Shown here: one piece after another, positions 6,739 to 13,390 of the stretch
How positions within the stretch are numbered: the stretch's first letter is position 1
How the letters are laid out: every line of letters starts with the position of its first letter
From: PNKC01 sp039917655
GTDB taxonomy: Bacteria > Chloroflexota > Dehalococcoidia > Tepidiformales > Tepidiformaceae
DNA length: 21,915 bases
Assembly: GCA_039917655.1 (NCBI GenBank)
Contig: JBDSJC010000281.1
Location: 1-21,915 of the forward strand
Direction: 5' to 3'
Program-made: the position numbers and the translations under genes
Notes under the pieces: model-generated
Told to the model about the DNA's origin: nothing
Database searches by the model: none
Seen by the model: only the letters and a program-made list of their open reading frames with translations

Positions 6739-7539
6739 ATGGCAATCAAAGCCGACGGTTCGCCGTCTCGACCAGCGATGACGCTATCGCGGAGCCTTCG
6801 GCGCTGGAACCTGGCGATGGCAGCGCTGCACTTCGCACAGGGTGTGCTGATGCTCGCCATCGCCAGCGACTTCTCACTGCCGGTAACGGCGGCATTCGTC
6901 CGTATGAATCAGGAGACGCAGTCGCTGGAGCCGCGACTGGAGACGTTATTCGATGTGCGGCTGGCACCCGTGATCGCCAGCTTCTTGTTTCTCTCGGCGG
7001 TGGCTCACCTCGCGGTTTCGCTTCCGGGTATCTACTCATGGTATCGCCAGAACCTGGACCGCCGGGTCAACTACGCTCGCTGGGTCGAGTACGCGTTCAG
7101 TTCGTCGGTGATGATGATAGCCATCGCCATGCTCGTGGGGATCTACGATATCGTCAGTCTGATCGCGCTCTTCTCGCTCAACGCGGCGATGATCCTGTTC
7201 GGCTGGTTGATGGAACACCACAACCAGGACAGGGAATCTACCGACTGGACTGCCTATGTCTTTGGATGCCTGGCCGGTGTTGTGCCCTGGATAGGGGTCG
7301 CCATTTACCTCGCTGGCGCCGGCGGGGATGGTGGCAACGTCCCGACCTTCGTCTACTGGATCTTCGTTTCAATATTCGCGGTCTTCAACATCTTCGCCGT
7401 CAACATGCTGCTTCAATATAGGCGCATCGGACCGTGGCGGAACTACCTCTTCGGGGAGTTCGTCTACATCCTGCTGAGTCTGTCCGCCAAGTCGCTGCTC
7501 GCATGGCAGGTCTATGCGGGCACCCTCCAACCCAATTAA
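6739..7539 (+). CDS. Heliorhodopsin
   Basis: A 266-residue protein with seven membrane helices (about 22-42, 75-97, 113-136, 139-159, 171-192, 203-226, 239-262). Helix 7 reads 'VYILLSLSAKSLLAWQVYAGTL', with K251 as the retinal Schiff-base lysine and S247 one turn before it. Helix 3 has 'RWVEYAFSSSVMMIAIAML' followed by 'VGIYDI', with E117 as the counterion; H31 and H90 sit where heliorhodopsins keep two conserved histidines. 'NIFAVNMLLQYRRIGPWR' and 'VFGCLAGVVPWI' are also family hallmarks. Heliorhodopsins bind all-trans retinal, have inverted topology (N-terminus inside) and slow photocycles, and are mostly thought to be sensors or regulators rather than pumps. The start at 6739 is fixed by the strong GGGAGGGG site. 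It heads a co-directional run of five genes. No retinal or carotenoid synthesis gene lies in the window. Confidence 0.95.
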   Translation: MAIKADGSPSRPAMTLSRSLRRWNLAMAALHFAQGVLMLAIASDFSLPVTAAFVRMNQETQSLEPRLETLFDVRLAPVIASFLFLSAVAHLAVSLPGIYSWYRQNLDRRVNYARWVEYAFSSSVMMIAIAMLVGIYDIVSLIALFSLNAAMILFGWLMEHHNQDRESTDWTAYVFGCLAGVVPWIGVAIYLAGAGGDGGNVPTFVYWIFVSIFAVFNIFAVNMLLQYRRIGPWRNYLFGEFVYILLSLSAKSLLAWQVYAGTLQPN

Positions 7540-7577
7540 TGGGGCCGCGCGAGGCCGCCCGGAAAGAGACCAGGATC

Positions 7578-8471
7578 ATGCGTGTCGCCATCACCGGAAG
7601 TTCGGGACTGATCGGCACGGCTCTCCGGAGCCAACTCGAAGCTGATGGACACGAGGTCGTGCCTGTCGTCCGCGGCGCACCAGATAAGCCGGAGTCGATA
7701 TGGGAACCCACGTCGGGATGGATCCGGCCCGGCGCTTTCGACGGGGTAGACGCCGTCGTCCACCTCGCCGGCGAGTCCATCGGCGAGGGCCGCTGGTCGA
7801 CAGCGCGCCGTAAGGAGTTGCTCGATAGCCGAGTCGGTCCGACGCGGCTGCTCGTCTCGCATCTCGCAGCGCTCCCCAATCCGCCCGCACTGATCTGCGC
7901 CTCCGCCGTCGGCTACTACGGTGACCGCGGGGACGAGGTGCTGGACGAACATTCGGTGCGTGGATCGGGCTTCCTTGCCGACGTCACTGCAGCATGGGAA
8001 GAGGCTGCGAACGCCGGGAGAGCAGCAGGTCTTCGAACGAGCATTCTGCGCTTCGGCGTCGTCCTCTCGCGGAAAGGAGGCGCGCTGCCCCGCATGCTGC
8101 TTCCGTTTCGGCTCGGGGTGGGTGGGACGCTCGGTCGTGGCCGCCAGTGGATGTCGTGGGTAACGCTGGAGGATGCCGTGCGTGCCATCTGCCACGTACT
8201 CAACGGGAACGGCGACGGGACCTTCAACGTCACCGCGCCGCAGCCGGTCACCAACGCCGAGTTCACCCGCACGCTCGCCAGAGCGCTGCACCGTCCGGCG
8301 CTGTTCCCCGTTCCGCCGTTCGCGCTTCGGTTGCTGCTCGGAGGTTCGGCCGACGAACTTCTGCTTGCGAGCCAACGCGTGGTTCCATCGCGGCTCGCCG
8401 ACAGCGGATTTCAGTTTCAATATAGTGATATCTCCTCAGGAATCGCCGCGGCCCTGAAAGGAAGATCCTGA
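7578..8471 (+). CDS. TIGR01777 family NAD(P)-binding epimerase-like protein
   Basis: A 297-residue protein beginning 'MRVAITGSSGLIG', a GxSGLIG dinucleotide-binding loop at residues 7-13 that defines the TIGR01777 group of extended SDR proteins. 'DAVVHLAGESIGEGRW' and 'LICASAVGYYGDRGDE' (the Y-Y-G motif) are also group signatures. 'GVGGTLGRGRQWMSWV' and 'DAVRAICHVL' follow, and the C-terminal ~45 residues match the DUF1731 tail. The start at 7578 was chosen because the glycine-rich loop must be near the N-terminus; the frame is open further upstream but would overlap the heliorhodopsin gene. It lies 38 bases after heliorhodopsin and 2 bases before the SRPBCC gene. The substrate of this family is unknown; such genes recur beside SRPBCC genes in photostress clusters. 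Confidence 0.88.
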   Translation: MRVAITGSSGLIGTALRSQLEADGHEVVPVVRGAPDKPESIWEPTSGWIRPGAFDGVDAVVHLAGESIGEGRWSTARRKELLDSRVGPTRLLVSHLAALPNPPALICASAVGYYGDRGDEVLDEHSVRGSGFLADVTAAWEEAANAGRAAGLRTSILRFGVVLSRKGGALPRMLLPFRLGVGGTLGRGRQWMSWVTLEDAVRAICHVLNGNGDGTFNVTAPQPVTNAEFTRTLARALHRPALFPVPPFALRLLLGGSADELLLASQRVVPSRLADSGFQFQYSDISSGIAAALKGRS

Positions 8472-8473
8472 CC

Positions 8474-8995
8474 ATGCGACTGCACCGCTTCACTGCCACG
8501 CAGTTCCTGCCCGTCGACGTCGAAACGGCCTGGGGGTTCTTCTCGGATCCTCGTAACCTGCAGACGATGACACCGCCCTGGCTGAACCTGGTCCCGACCT
8601 CGGAGGTTCCCCGCGAGATGCATCCAGGGCTCATCGTGACCTACCGGGTCAAACCGGCGCTCGGCATCTCGGTCGCCTGGGTGACCGAGATTACCCACGT
8701 CGTTGACCGCCAGTTCTTCGTCGATGAACAGCGCTCGGGTCCGTACCGGTTCTGGCACCACCAGCACCACTTCAACGCGGTACCAGGCGGGACCGAGGCG
8801 CGCGACGTCCTTCACTACGCGTTGCCGCTTGGACTCATCGGTAACCTCGCCGGCGCCGCGCTTGTCAAGAACCGCGTCGCTGGAATCTTCGAGTACCGTC
8901 GCCGCGCGCTCGAGCAGCGATTTGGCGCGCGCCAGCAACCGTTGGGAGAGCAGCATTCGAGTGCAAGCCCACAGGCGGTGCTCGGACTGGTATGA
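8474..8995 (+). CDS. SRPBCC family protein
   Basis: A 173-residue protein of the START/SRPBCC lipid- or ligand-binding fold. The N-terminal 'QFLPVDVETAWGFFSDPRNLQTMTPPWL' is the standard opening strand and helices of this family, and 'WVTEITHVVDRQFFVDEQRSGPYRFWHHQHHF' forms the central strands. The C-terminal 'NRVAGIFEYRRRALEQRFG' is the long closing helix. The last ~20 residues are a low-complexity tail. AAAGGAAG at about 8457-8464 is a good ribosome-binding site. The stop TGA at 8993-8995 is immediately followed by the ATG of the acyltransferase gene. Proteins of this subgroup are often paired or even fused with TIGR01777 proteins; the ligand is unknown. Confidence 0.83.
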   Translation: MRLHRFTATQFLPVDVETAWGFFSDPRNLQTMTPPWLNLVPTSEVPREMHPGLIVTYRVKPALGISVAWVTEITHVVDRQFFVDEQRSGPYRFWHHQHHFNAVPGGTEARDVLHYALPLGLIGNLAGAALVKNRVAGIFEYRRRALEQRFGARQQPLGEQHSSASPQAVLGLV

Positions 8996-10165
8996 ATGCC
9001 GGCGGCGCTCCCCATGACAATGCAGACCCGTTCCATGTGGAGGTGGGGGCGACGCGCGGTCACAATCCCCGCCTACTCGCTCGCTGCGCTGCTCTTGCTG
9101 TCCGTCACCCCAATTCTGTTGCCGGGGGTGGTCGTTGCCGACGTGGTTCGGTGGCGCAACTTGGCGCTGGTTCGGTCGCTCCTGATGGTCGATGTCTACT
9201 TGCTTGCGGAAGCACTTGGGATCCTGGCGAGCCTTGTGATCTGGGCGACCTCGGGTGGATGGCAAAGGGAGGTGTCTCCTGCGTACCTCAAACGGAACTT
9301 CTCCCTCCAGTGCCGCTGGGCCGCCGTTCTGTTCTGGAGCGCCCGCCGAATCTTCAGGCTGCACCTGGCGGTCGATGGTGAGGAGTGCGTTCGCACGGGA
9401 CCGCTGGTCGTCATCGGCAGACACGTGTGCCCAATCGACAATTTGGTGCCCGCGGCTTTCGTTTCCGCCCGCCCCGGGTGGGTCATCAACCGCTGGCTTC
9501 TCCGCGACCCGTGTTTGGACATCGTTGGGAGCCGGCTCCCCAATGTCTTCGTGGACACCCGGCGGGATGATCCGGGCGGGCAGGCGCCCGCCGTTGGCGC
9601 TCTCGCTCAAGGACTCGGCCGGAACGAAGGCGTGCTCATCGACCCGGAGGGAGCACTCTTCAGCACCGGACGTCGCGCCCGCGTTATTGCGCGCCTCGCC
9701 ACGGCGGACCTCGACTCTTCGCATCGGGCCGAAGCACTGCAGCATGTCCTCGCGCCGCGCACTGGCGGTTTCGTCGCGGTGCTCTCAGCAACCCCCGCCG
9801 CTGACGTCGTCGTTTGCAGCCACACCGGGCTGGAATCCGCGGGGAACTACCGGGCATTCATCTCGGGCGCGCTGGTGGGGTCGCGCGTCCGCATCCAGTC
9901 TCGCCGCATCGCCCGCCAGTCGATACCGACCGACGCGACCGGCCAGACGGAGTGGCTCTGGCGCACCTGGGCCGAGGTCGATCGCTGGATCGCCGCGGGC
10001 GACTCGCCTCCAACTCAGACGGGTGGTCCCCCGGTGCCGGGGGTCGCACCTGACGGCGCCCTTGGTGCGGAAGCGCCACGTGGAACCCAAGATGCCCGCC
10101 ACGGGGTGGGGACGGAAGCTCGACGTTCGCGCATCATTGCCCCAATTGGGTCGGTAATCCAATGA
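8996..10165 (+). CDS. PlsC-like glycerophospholipid acyltransferase, membrane-anchored
   Basis: A 389-residue protein with two N-terminal hydrophobic segments (about 22-45 and 62-84), then an acyltransferase domain. 'VIGRHVCPIDNLVP' holds the catalytic H-x4-D (H143, D148), and 'LIDPEGALFSTG' holds the E-G substrate-binding motif (E218, G219), as in lysophosphatidate acyltransferases. The last ~55 residues are Gly/Pro/Ala-rich and probably disordered. Predicted role: transferring an acyl group to a lysolipid or similar acceptor at the inner face of the membrane. The exact start is uncertain: ATGs at 8996, 9014 and 9020 are in frame and none has a strong ribosome-binding site, which suggests coupling to the upstream gene. 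It overlaps the DUF1295 start by 4 bases (ATGA). Sequence similarity to standard PlsC appears low. Confidence 0.68.
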   Translation: MPAALPMTMQTRSMWRWGRRAVTIPAYSLAALLLLSVTPILLPGVVVADVVRWRNLALVRSLLMVDVYLLAEALGILASLVIWATSGGWQREVSPAYLKRNFSLQCRWAAVLFWSARRIFRLHLAVDGEECVRTGPLVVIGRHVCPIDNLVPAAFVSARPGWVINRWLLRDPCLDIVGSRLPNVFVDTRRDDPGGQAPAVGALAQGLGRNEGVLIDPEGALFSTGRRARVIARLATADLDSSHRAEALQHVLAPRTGGFVAVLSATPAADVVVCSHTGLESAGNYRAFISGALVGSRVRIQSRRIARQSIPTDATGQTEWLWRTWAEVDRWIAAGDSPPTQTGGPPVPGVAPDGALGAEAPRGTQDARHGVGTEARRSRIIAPIGSVIQ

Positions 10166-11070
10166 AGAAAGCCAACATCCAGCCTTTCATTGCGGTCGCG
10201 GGGATCCTCGCGGTCGCCGCCTTGATATCGGTTTCTGGCAGCCAGGATGGCGAGTCCTTCGGCGGCATCCGTGTCTTCGCGCTCTGCGCGATCATCGCCT
10301 TTGCCATCCAGTGGCTTGCCTTCATTCCAGCGTACCTCGCTCAAACCGAGCGGTTTTTCGACCTCACCGGCAGCATCACATACATCACGGTGGCGGTTAT
10401 CGGCGTGGTAGCAGTTGGAAACTGGGAGCCGCGTTCCTTGGTTGTCGCGGGGCTGGTCGTGACGTGGGCAGTGCGCCTGGGGTGGTTTCTCTTCCAGCGA
10501 GTTCGGCGTTCGGGAGGCGACCGGCGCTTTGAGTCCATCAAGCAGCACTTCCCGGGCTTCTTCCTGACCTGGACCCTTCAAGGCCTGTGGGTGCTCCTGA
10601 CCAGCGCAGCAGGTCTAGCGGCGATCACGACAGCGAAGCCGGCAACGCTGGAGTGGATTGCTTTCGCCGGGATCGCGGTCTGGGCCTTCGGTTTCGTCAT
10701 CGAGGCGGTCGCGGATGCGCAGAAGCGTGCGTTCAGGAGCGATCCAGCGAATCGCGACCGCTTCATACAGAGCGGCCTCTGGGCGTGGTCGCGTCACCCC
10801 AACTACTTTGGGGAGATCGTGATCTGGGTGGGGATCGCCGTCCTTGCGGCGCCCGCTCTTTCGGGCTGGCAGTGGGTGACGATGGCGTCTCCTGTGTTCG
10901 TGTTCGTCCTGCTAACCCGCGTCAGCGGCATCCCGATCCTCGAACGCCAGGCGGCCGCTCGCTGGGGAGCCGACCAAGACTACCGCGAATATCGATCCAA
11001 GACCTCGGTACTTCTACTACGTCCGCCCCGGAGGAGCGCGGAGAGCCCTCCCGCGAAGGGCGGCCCCTAG
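10162..11070 (+). CDS. DUF1295 membrane protein (steroid 5-alpha-reductase-like)
   Basis: A 302-residue integral membrane protein with about seven hydrophobic segments. 'TERFFDLTGSITYI' at ~62-75 and 'GLWAWSRHPNYFGEIVIWVG' at ~205-224 are the diagnostic DUF1295 motifs; the S-R-H-P-N-Y-F-G-E stretch is the NADPH-site motif shared with steroid reductases and isoprenylcysteine methyltransferases. 'GIPILERQAAARWG..QDYREYRSKTS' closes the domain, followed by a basic tail. Predicted role: reduction of a lipid or isoprenoid double bond in the membrane. It is the last gene of the run and overlaps its predecessor by 4 bases. Its TAG at 11068-11070 directly touches the left end of an insertion sequence, so genes that once followed may have been displaced. 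Confidence 0.87.
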   Translation: MKKANIQPFIAVAGILAVAALISVSGSQDGESFGGIRVFALCAIIAFAIQWLAFIPAYLAQTERFFDLTGSITYITVAVIGVVAVGNWEPRSLVVAGLVVTWAVRLGWFLFQRVRRSGGDRRFESIKQHFPGFFLTWTLQGLWVLLTSAAGLAAITTAKPATLEWIAFAGIAVWAFGFVIEAVADAQKRAFRSDPANRDRFIQSGLWAWSRHPNYFGEIVIWVGIAVLAAPALSGWQWVTMASPVFVFVLLTRVSGIPILERQAAARWGADQDYREYRSKTSVLLLRPPRRSAESPPAKGGP

Positions 11071-11674
11071 CAGGGTGTTGAAAAGCTCCTCCGCCGCATA
11101 TGACATAGATAGATGATCAGTTGTCTTCCTGAGCAGGGCGAGGGACGGTAGCGATGCGCGGACGTGTGGAGCGACAGGCGAAGATGCTGATGGGGGTCAC
11201 GACCGAGGACTTCATCCCTGTCGGTCACCCGATCCGCAGGGTGCGGAAGCTCGTTGACGAGCTGCTCGTCGCACTCTCGCCGCAACTCACGGCGATGTAC
11301 GCGGAGGACGGCCGCTACTCGGTCCCGTCCGAGCACCTGATCAAGGCCTCGCTTCTGATGGGTTTCTACTCCATCCGCTCGGAACGGCAGTGTTGCGAAC
11401 GGCTCCAATACGACCTCCTCTTCAAATCGTTCCTGGGGCTGAACATCACGGACGACGCCTTCGACCACTCGACCTTCTCGAAGAACCGTAGGCGGCTCAT
11501 GAACACCAGGTGGCAGAAGCGCTCCTTGGCGAGGTCGTGCGCGAAGCGCGGCGGCGGCGGCGGCGGCGGCGGCTGATCAGCGAAGACCACTTCAGCGTCG
11601 ATGGGACGTTGTTGCAGGCTTGGGCCTCTGCGCAGGAATTTCAAAGATTAAGCCGCTTGCCACGCCAAGGATAA
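11071..11674 (+). mobile_element. Truncated insertion sequence of the IS5/IS1182 type
   Basis: The left end is visible as CAGGGTGTTGAAAAGCTCC starting at 11071, a sequence typical of the terminal repeats of this transposase group, preceded by CTAG. The transposase frame starts 83 bases inside. Homology to the transposase fades at about 11641-11650 and no matching right terminal repeat (TTTTCAACACCCTG) was found downstream, so only roughly the first third of the element remains. The right boundary given is the end of the decayed frame, not a true element end. Confidence 0.65.
11154..11674 (+). pseudogene. Transposase N-terminal part, frameshifted and truncated
   Basis: From ATG 11154 the protein reads 'GVTTEDFIPVGHPIRRVRKLVDELL', then 'LIKASLLMGFYSIRSERQCCERLQYDLLF' and 'FLGLNITDDAFDHSTFSKNRRRLM', all characteristic of DDE transposases with the IS5/IS1182-type N-terminus. 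Just after 'RRLM' (about 11500) the frame is off by one: reading the next frame gives 'QVAEALLGEVVREA', eight CGG arginine codons (11549-11572), then 'LISEDHFSVDGTLLQAWASAQEF', the expected continuation with the first catalytic Asp. A single missing G after the ATG at ~11499 would explain it. In the original frame the same triplet run reads as polyglycine before a stop at 11574-11576. The central and C-terminal catalytic parts are missing. Confidence 0.75.
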
Positions 11675-11818
11675 TTACATCTCGCGGCGTACTTGGTCAC
11701 CACTAGAAGGACGACCAAGGGGAGTCACTGGGGGTGGCTTAGCTTGGCCCAGACGCCGCCCATGTCCAGCAGGACAGCCCGCCTCGACCTTAGTTGGGCT
11801 CAGCGAAGCGGCAGCCTG

Positions 11819-12139
11819 CTACGGCCTGGCCGTCTCACCGAACACCCCATCACTGATGACCACCTTGCCAAGTCCACCAAGGGCCGGTCCGCTCATCAGC
11901 GAATACGTGTACTGCTCGCCAACCGGCGTCAGCACCTGCTGCGCCGCTTGCACACCCTCCACCGAATCGAACAGCAGGATCGCCATCCGCTTGCCGTCGC
12001 CCTTGTCAAGGAGGAGGAACCCTTCATAGCCTTTCACCTGCCGGGCTGCCGGCACAAGGTGCCGGCGCACCCGCTCGTGCAGCTCTTCGGCGTTCTCCGC
12101 ATTCACGCTGTACTCGACCACGCTGGCAGCCCTGCTCAT
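11819..12139 (-). CDS. Antibiotic biosynthesis monooxygenase (ABM)-like small protein
   Basis: A 106-residue protein: 'VVEYSVNAENAEELHERVRRHLVPAARQVKGYEGFLLLDKGDGKRMAILLFDSVEGVQAAQQ' has the ferredoxin-like beta-alpha-beta layout of dimeric alpha/beta-barrel proteins. The elements are a first strand, a helix with E-L-x-x-R, 'GYEGFLLLD', then a strand followed by a helix. The ATG at 12139 has AAGGTGAG 5 bases upstream, which decides strand and start against the overlapping plus-strand frame. Proteins of this fold include small cofactor-free oxygenases and many of unknown role; no catalytic residues can be asserted. It lies between the insertion-sequence remnant and a TetR gene on the same strand, about 100 bases apart. 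Confidence 0.65.
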   Translation of the reverse strand: MSRAASVVEYSVNAENAEELHERVRRHLVPAARQVKGYEGFLLLDKGDGKRMAILLFDSVEGVQAAQQVLTPVGEQYTYSLMSGPALGGLGKVVISDGVFGETARP

Positions 12140-12239
12140 CTGTTCTCACCTTAGCTTCGCGCCGACGCCTCAGCCCCGGCCATCCGACTATACGGCGCGC
12201 TCCTTCGGGCGGAAAAGCGCCGTCCGGGCGTCAGGCTGG

Positions 12240-12881
12240 TCATCCCATCAACTGGGCGCAAAGCGTCTCCCCCAGCCAGCGCTCGAACTGCCCCGCCGAC
12301 CAGCCCCGCTGACCGGCGAGCATGAAGTAGACGCCCGGATCAATGAATACCGCGAGGATGTCCACTGCCGCCCCTTGCTCCAGGTCAGCCCGAAGTCCCT
12401 CCCGCGCGACGAGCATCTCCACCACGTTCCCTGCGCCCTGCTGCCGTTGCCGTTGCACCTCGTGCCACAGGGCGCGAGCCTCGGCATCAGCCCCGGCGGC
12501 GCCGCGCACAGTTTCGTTGATCGCTGCTACGCGGGCGTCCACCGCCGTCACCATCTCCGCGTACCGCAAAAGCATCCGACGGGCATCCGGTTCGTCGCGT
12601 ACTAGTTGAGCCCAGGGCCGGTCCGGGAGTGGCACGGGCTCATCGTCGCCCACCACTGCGACGTCATACGCGGCTTTGAGCAGCGCAGCCTTGCCGCCCA
12701 CGGCGCTGAACACCGTCGCGCGGCTTACGCCCCCCGCCTCGGCGATCGCGTCGATCGAAGTCGCAGCGTAACCGTCCCGCACGAAGAGAATCGTGGCCGC
12801 CTCGATCACCTGGCGACGGGTGGCCGCTTGCTGAGCGGCCCGCAACGGAGATCGGTAGGCCCTCTTGACTTCGCTGGTCAT
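12240..12881 (-). CDS. TetR/AcrR family transcriptional regulator
   Basis: A 213-residue protein with a clear TetR DNA-binding domain at residues ~15-65: 'AATRRQVIEAATILFVRDGYAATSIDAIAEAGGVSRATVFSAVGGKAALLKAAYD'-type sequence, in which the usual Y-x-H-F recognition end is replaced by V-F-S-A-V-G-G-K. The C-terminal two thirds are helical and contain 'WSAGQFERWLGETLCAQL' near the end. The ATG at 12881 is divergent from the SnoaL-like/NmrA-type operon; the 71-base gap between them is strikingly AT-rich and is the probable shared control region. The likely role is repression of that operon and of itself, in response to an unknown small molecule. Confidence 0.85.
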   Translation of the reverse strand: MTSEVKRAYRSPLRAAQQAATRRQVIEAATILFVRDGYAATSIDAIAEAGGVSRATVFSAVGGKAALLKAAYDVAVVGDDEPVPLPDRPWAQLVRDEPDARRMLLRYAEMVTAVDARVAAINETVRGAAGADAEARALWHEVQRQRQQGAGNVVEMLVAREGLRADLEQGAAVDILAVFIDPGVYFMLAGQRGWSAGQFERWLGETLCAQLMG

Positions 12882-12952
12882 TTCATCATACTAATCATCT
12901 ATTCATTATCTTATCAGACTGTTTAACTCCCACGACACCCCGGAGGCACCCC
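12882..12952. promoter_or_regulatory. AT-rich divergent control region between TetR and the SnoaL-like/NmrA-type operon
   Basis: Bases ~12885-12930 are far more AT-rich than the surroundings. They contain an imperfect dyad, CTAATCATCTATT facing CATTATCTTATCAG (about 12891-12917), a plausible TetR operator overlapping both promoters. GGAGG at 12942-12946 is a strong ribosome-binding site 6 bases before the plus-strand ATG. No unambiguous -35/-10 pair could be assigned. Confidence 0.4.
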
Positions 12953-13390
12953 ATGGCGATCCTGTCCAACTCTACCGAGCTAAGGCTCCTCACGCGCATC
13001 GAGGCAGCCATCAATGCACATGACCTGGAAGCGCTGGTAGGCTGCTTCAGCCCTAACTACCGCGCTGAAATCCCGAACCACCCCGCGAGGAGCTTCTCTG
13101 GCGCTGACCAGGTGCGCCGCAACTGGTTCCAGATTTTCGCCGCCGTCCCCGGCATCACCGCCAAGCTCCTCGCCTCGGCAAGCAACGGGCCCTGCGTTTG
13201 GGGAGAATGGCGATGGGACGGCACGCGTGCTGATGGCGACCCGTTCGCCATGGCTGGTGTCACGATCCTTGAGGTGGAAGGCGATCGGGTGGCCAGCGCG
13301 CGCTTCTACATGGAGCCGGTGGAAACCGCGTCCGGAGACGTCGCCGCCGATGTGCGACGGGTGACGGGCCAGGGAACGGGCACGCGATGA
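12953..13390 (+). CDS. SnoaL-like/NTF2-like domain protein
   Basis: A 145-residue protein of the NTF2 cone fold: 'RIEAAINAHDLEALVGCFSPNYRAEIPNHP' is the opening helix and strand, then 'FSGADQVRRNWFQIFAAVPGITAKLLA', and 'CVWGEWRWDGTRADGDPFAMAGVTILEVEGDRVASARFYMEPVE' the closing sheet. This is the SnoaL-like polyketide-cyclase/limonene-epoxide-hydrolase group, whose members bind or isomerise small hydrophobic molecules; no catalytic set is certain here. Its start is fixed by the GGAGG site. The stop overlaps the start of the NmrA-type gene by 4 bases (ATGA, 13387-13390), so the two are translated together. Confidence 0.82.
   Translation: MAILSNSTELRLLTRIEAAINAHDLEALVGCFSPNYRAEIPNHPARSFSGADQVRRNWFQIFAAVPGITAKLLASASNGPCVWGEWRWDGTRADGDPFAMAGVTILEVEGDRVASARFYMEPVETASGDVAADVRRVTGQGTGTR

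Noticed and set aside
6681..7421. A 246-codon plus-strand frame overlapping heliorhodopsin in another frame
   Set aside because: It is a shadow of the heliorhodopsin gene, with no hydrophobic pattern or family match.
7536..8420. A 294-codon minus-strand frame opposite the TIGR01777 gene
   Set aside because: The plus strand encodes a clear GSSGLIG epimerase-like protein; the antisense product resembles nothing.
8417..9745. A 442-codon open frame on the minus strand
   Set aside because: It lies antisense to the SRPBCC and acyltransferase genes, has no family resemblance and is rich in Arg, Gln and Pro as expected from GC-rich antisense reading.
11549..11576. A polyglycine C-terminus of the transposase
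   Set aside because: The (CGG)n tract reads as glycine only because of the upstream frameshift; the conserved continuation is in the arginine frame.
11693..12154. A 153-codon plus-strand frame
   Set aside because: The minus strand encodes an ABM-like protein with a good ribosome-binding site over the same bases; the plus product lacks any pattern.
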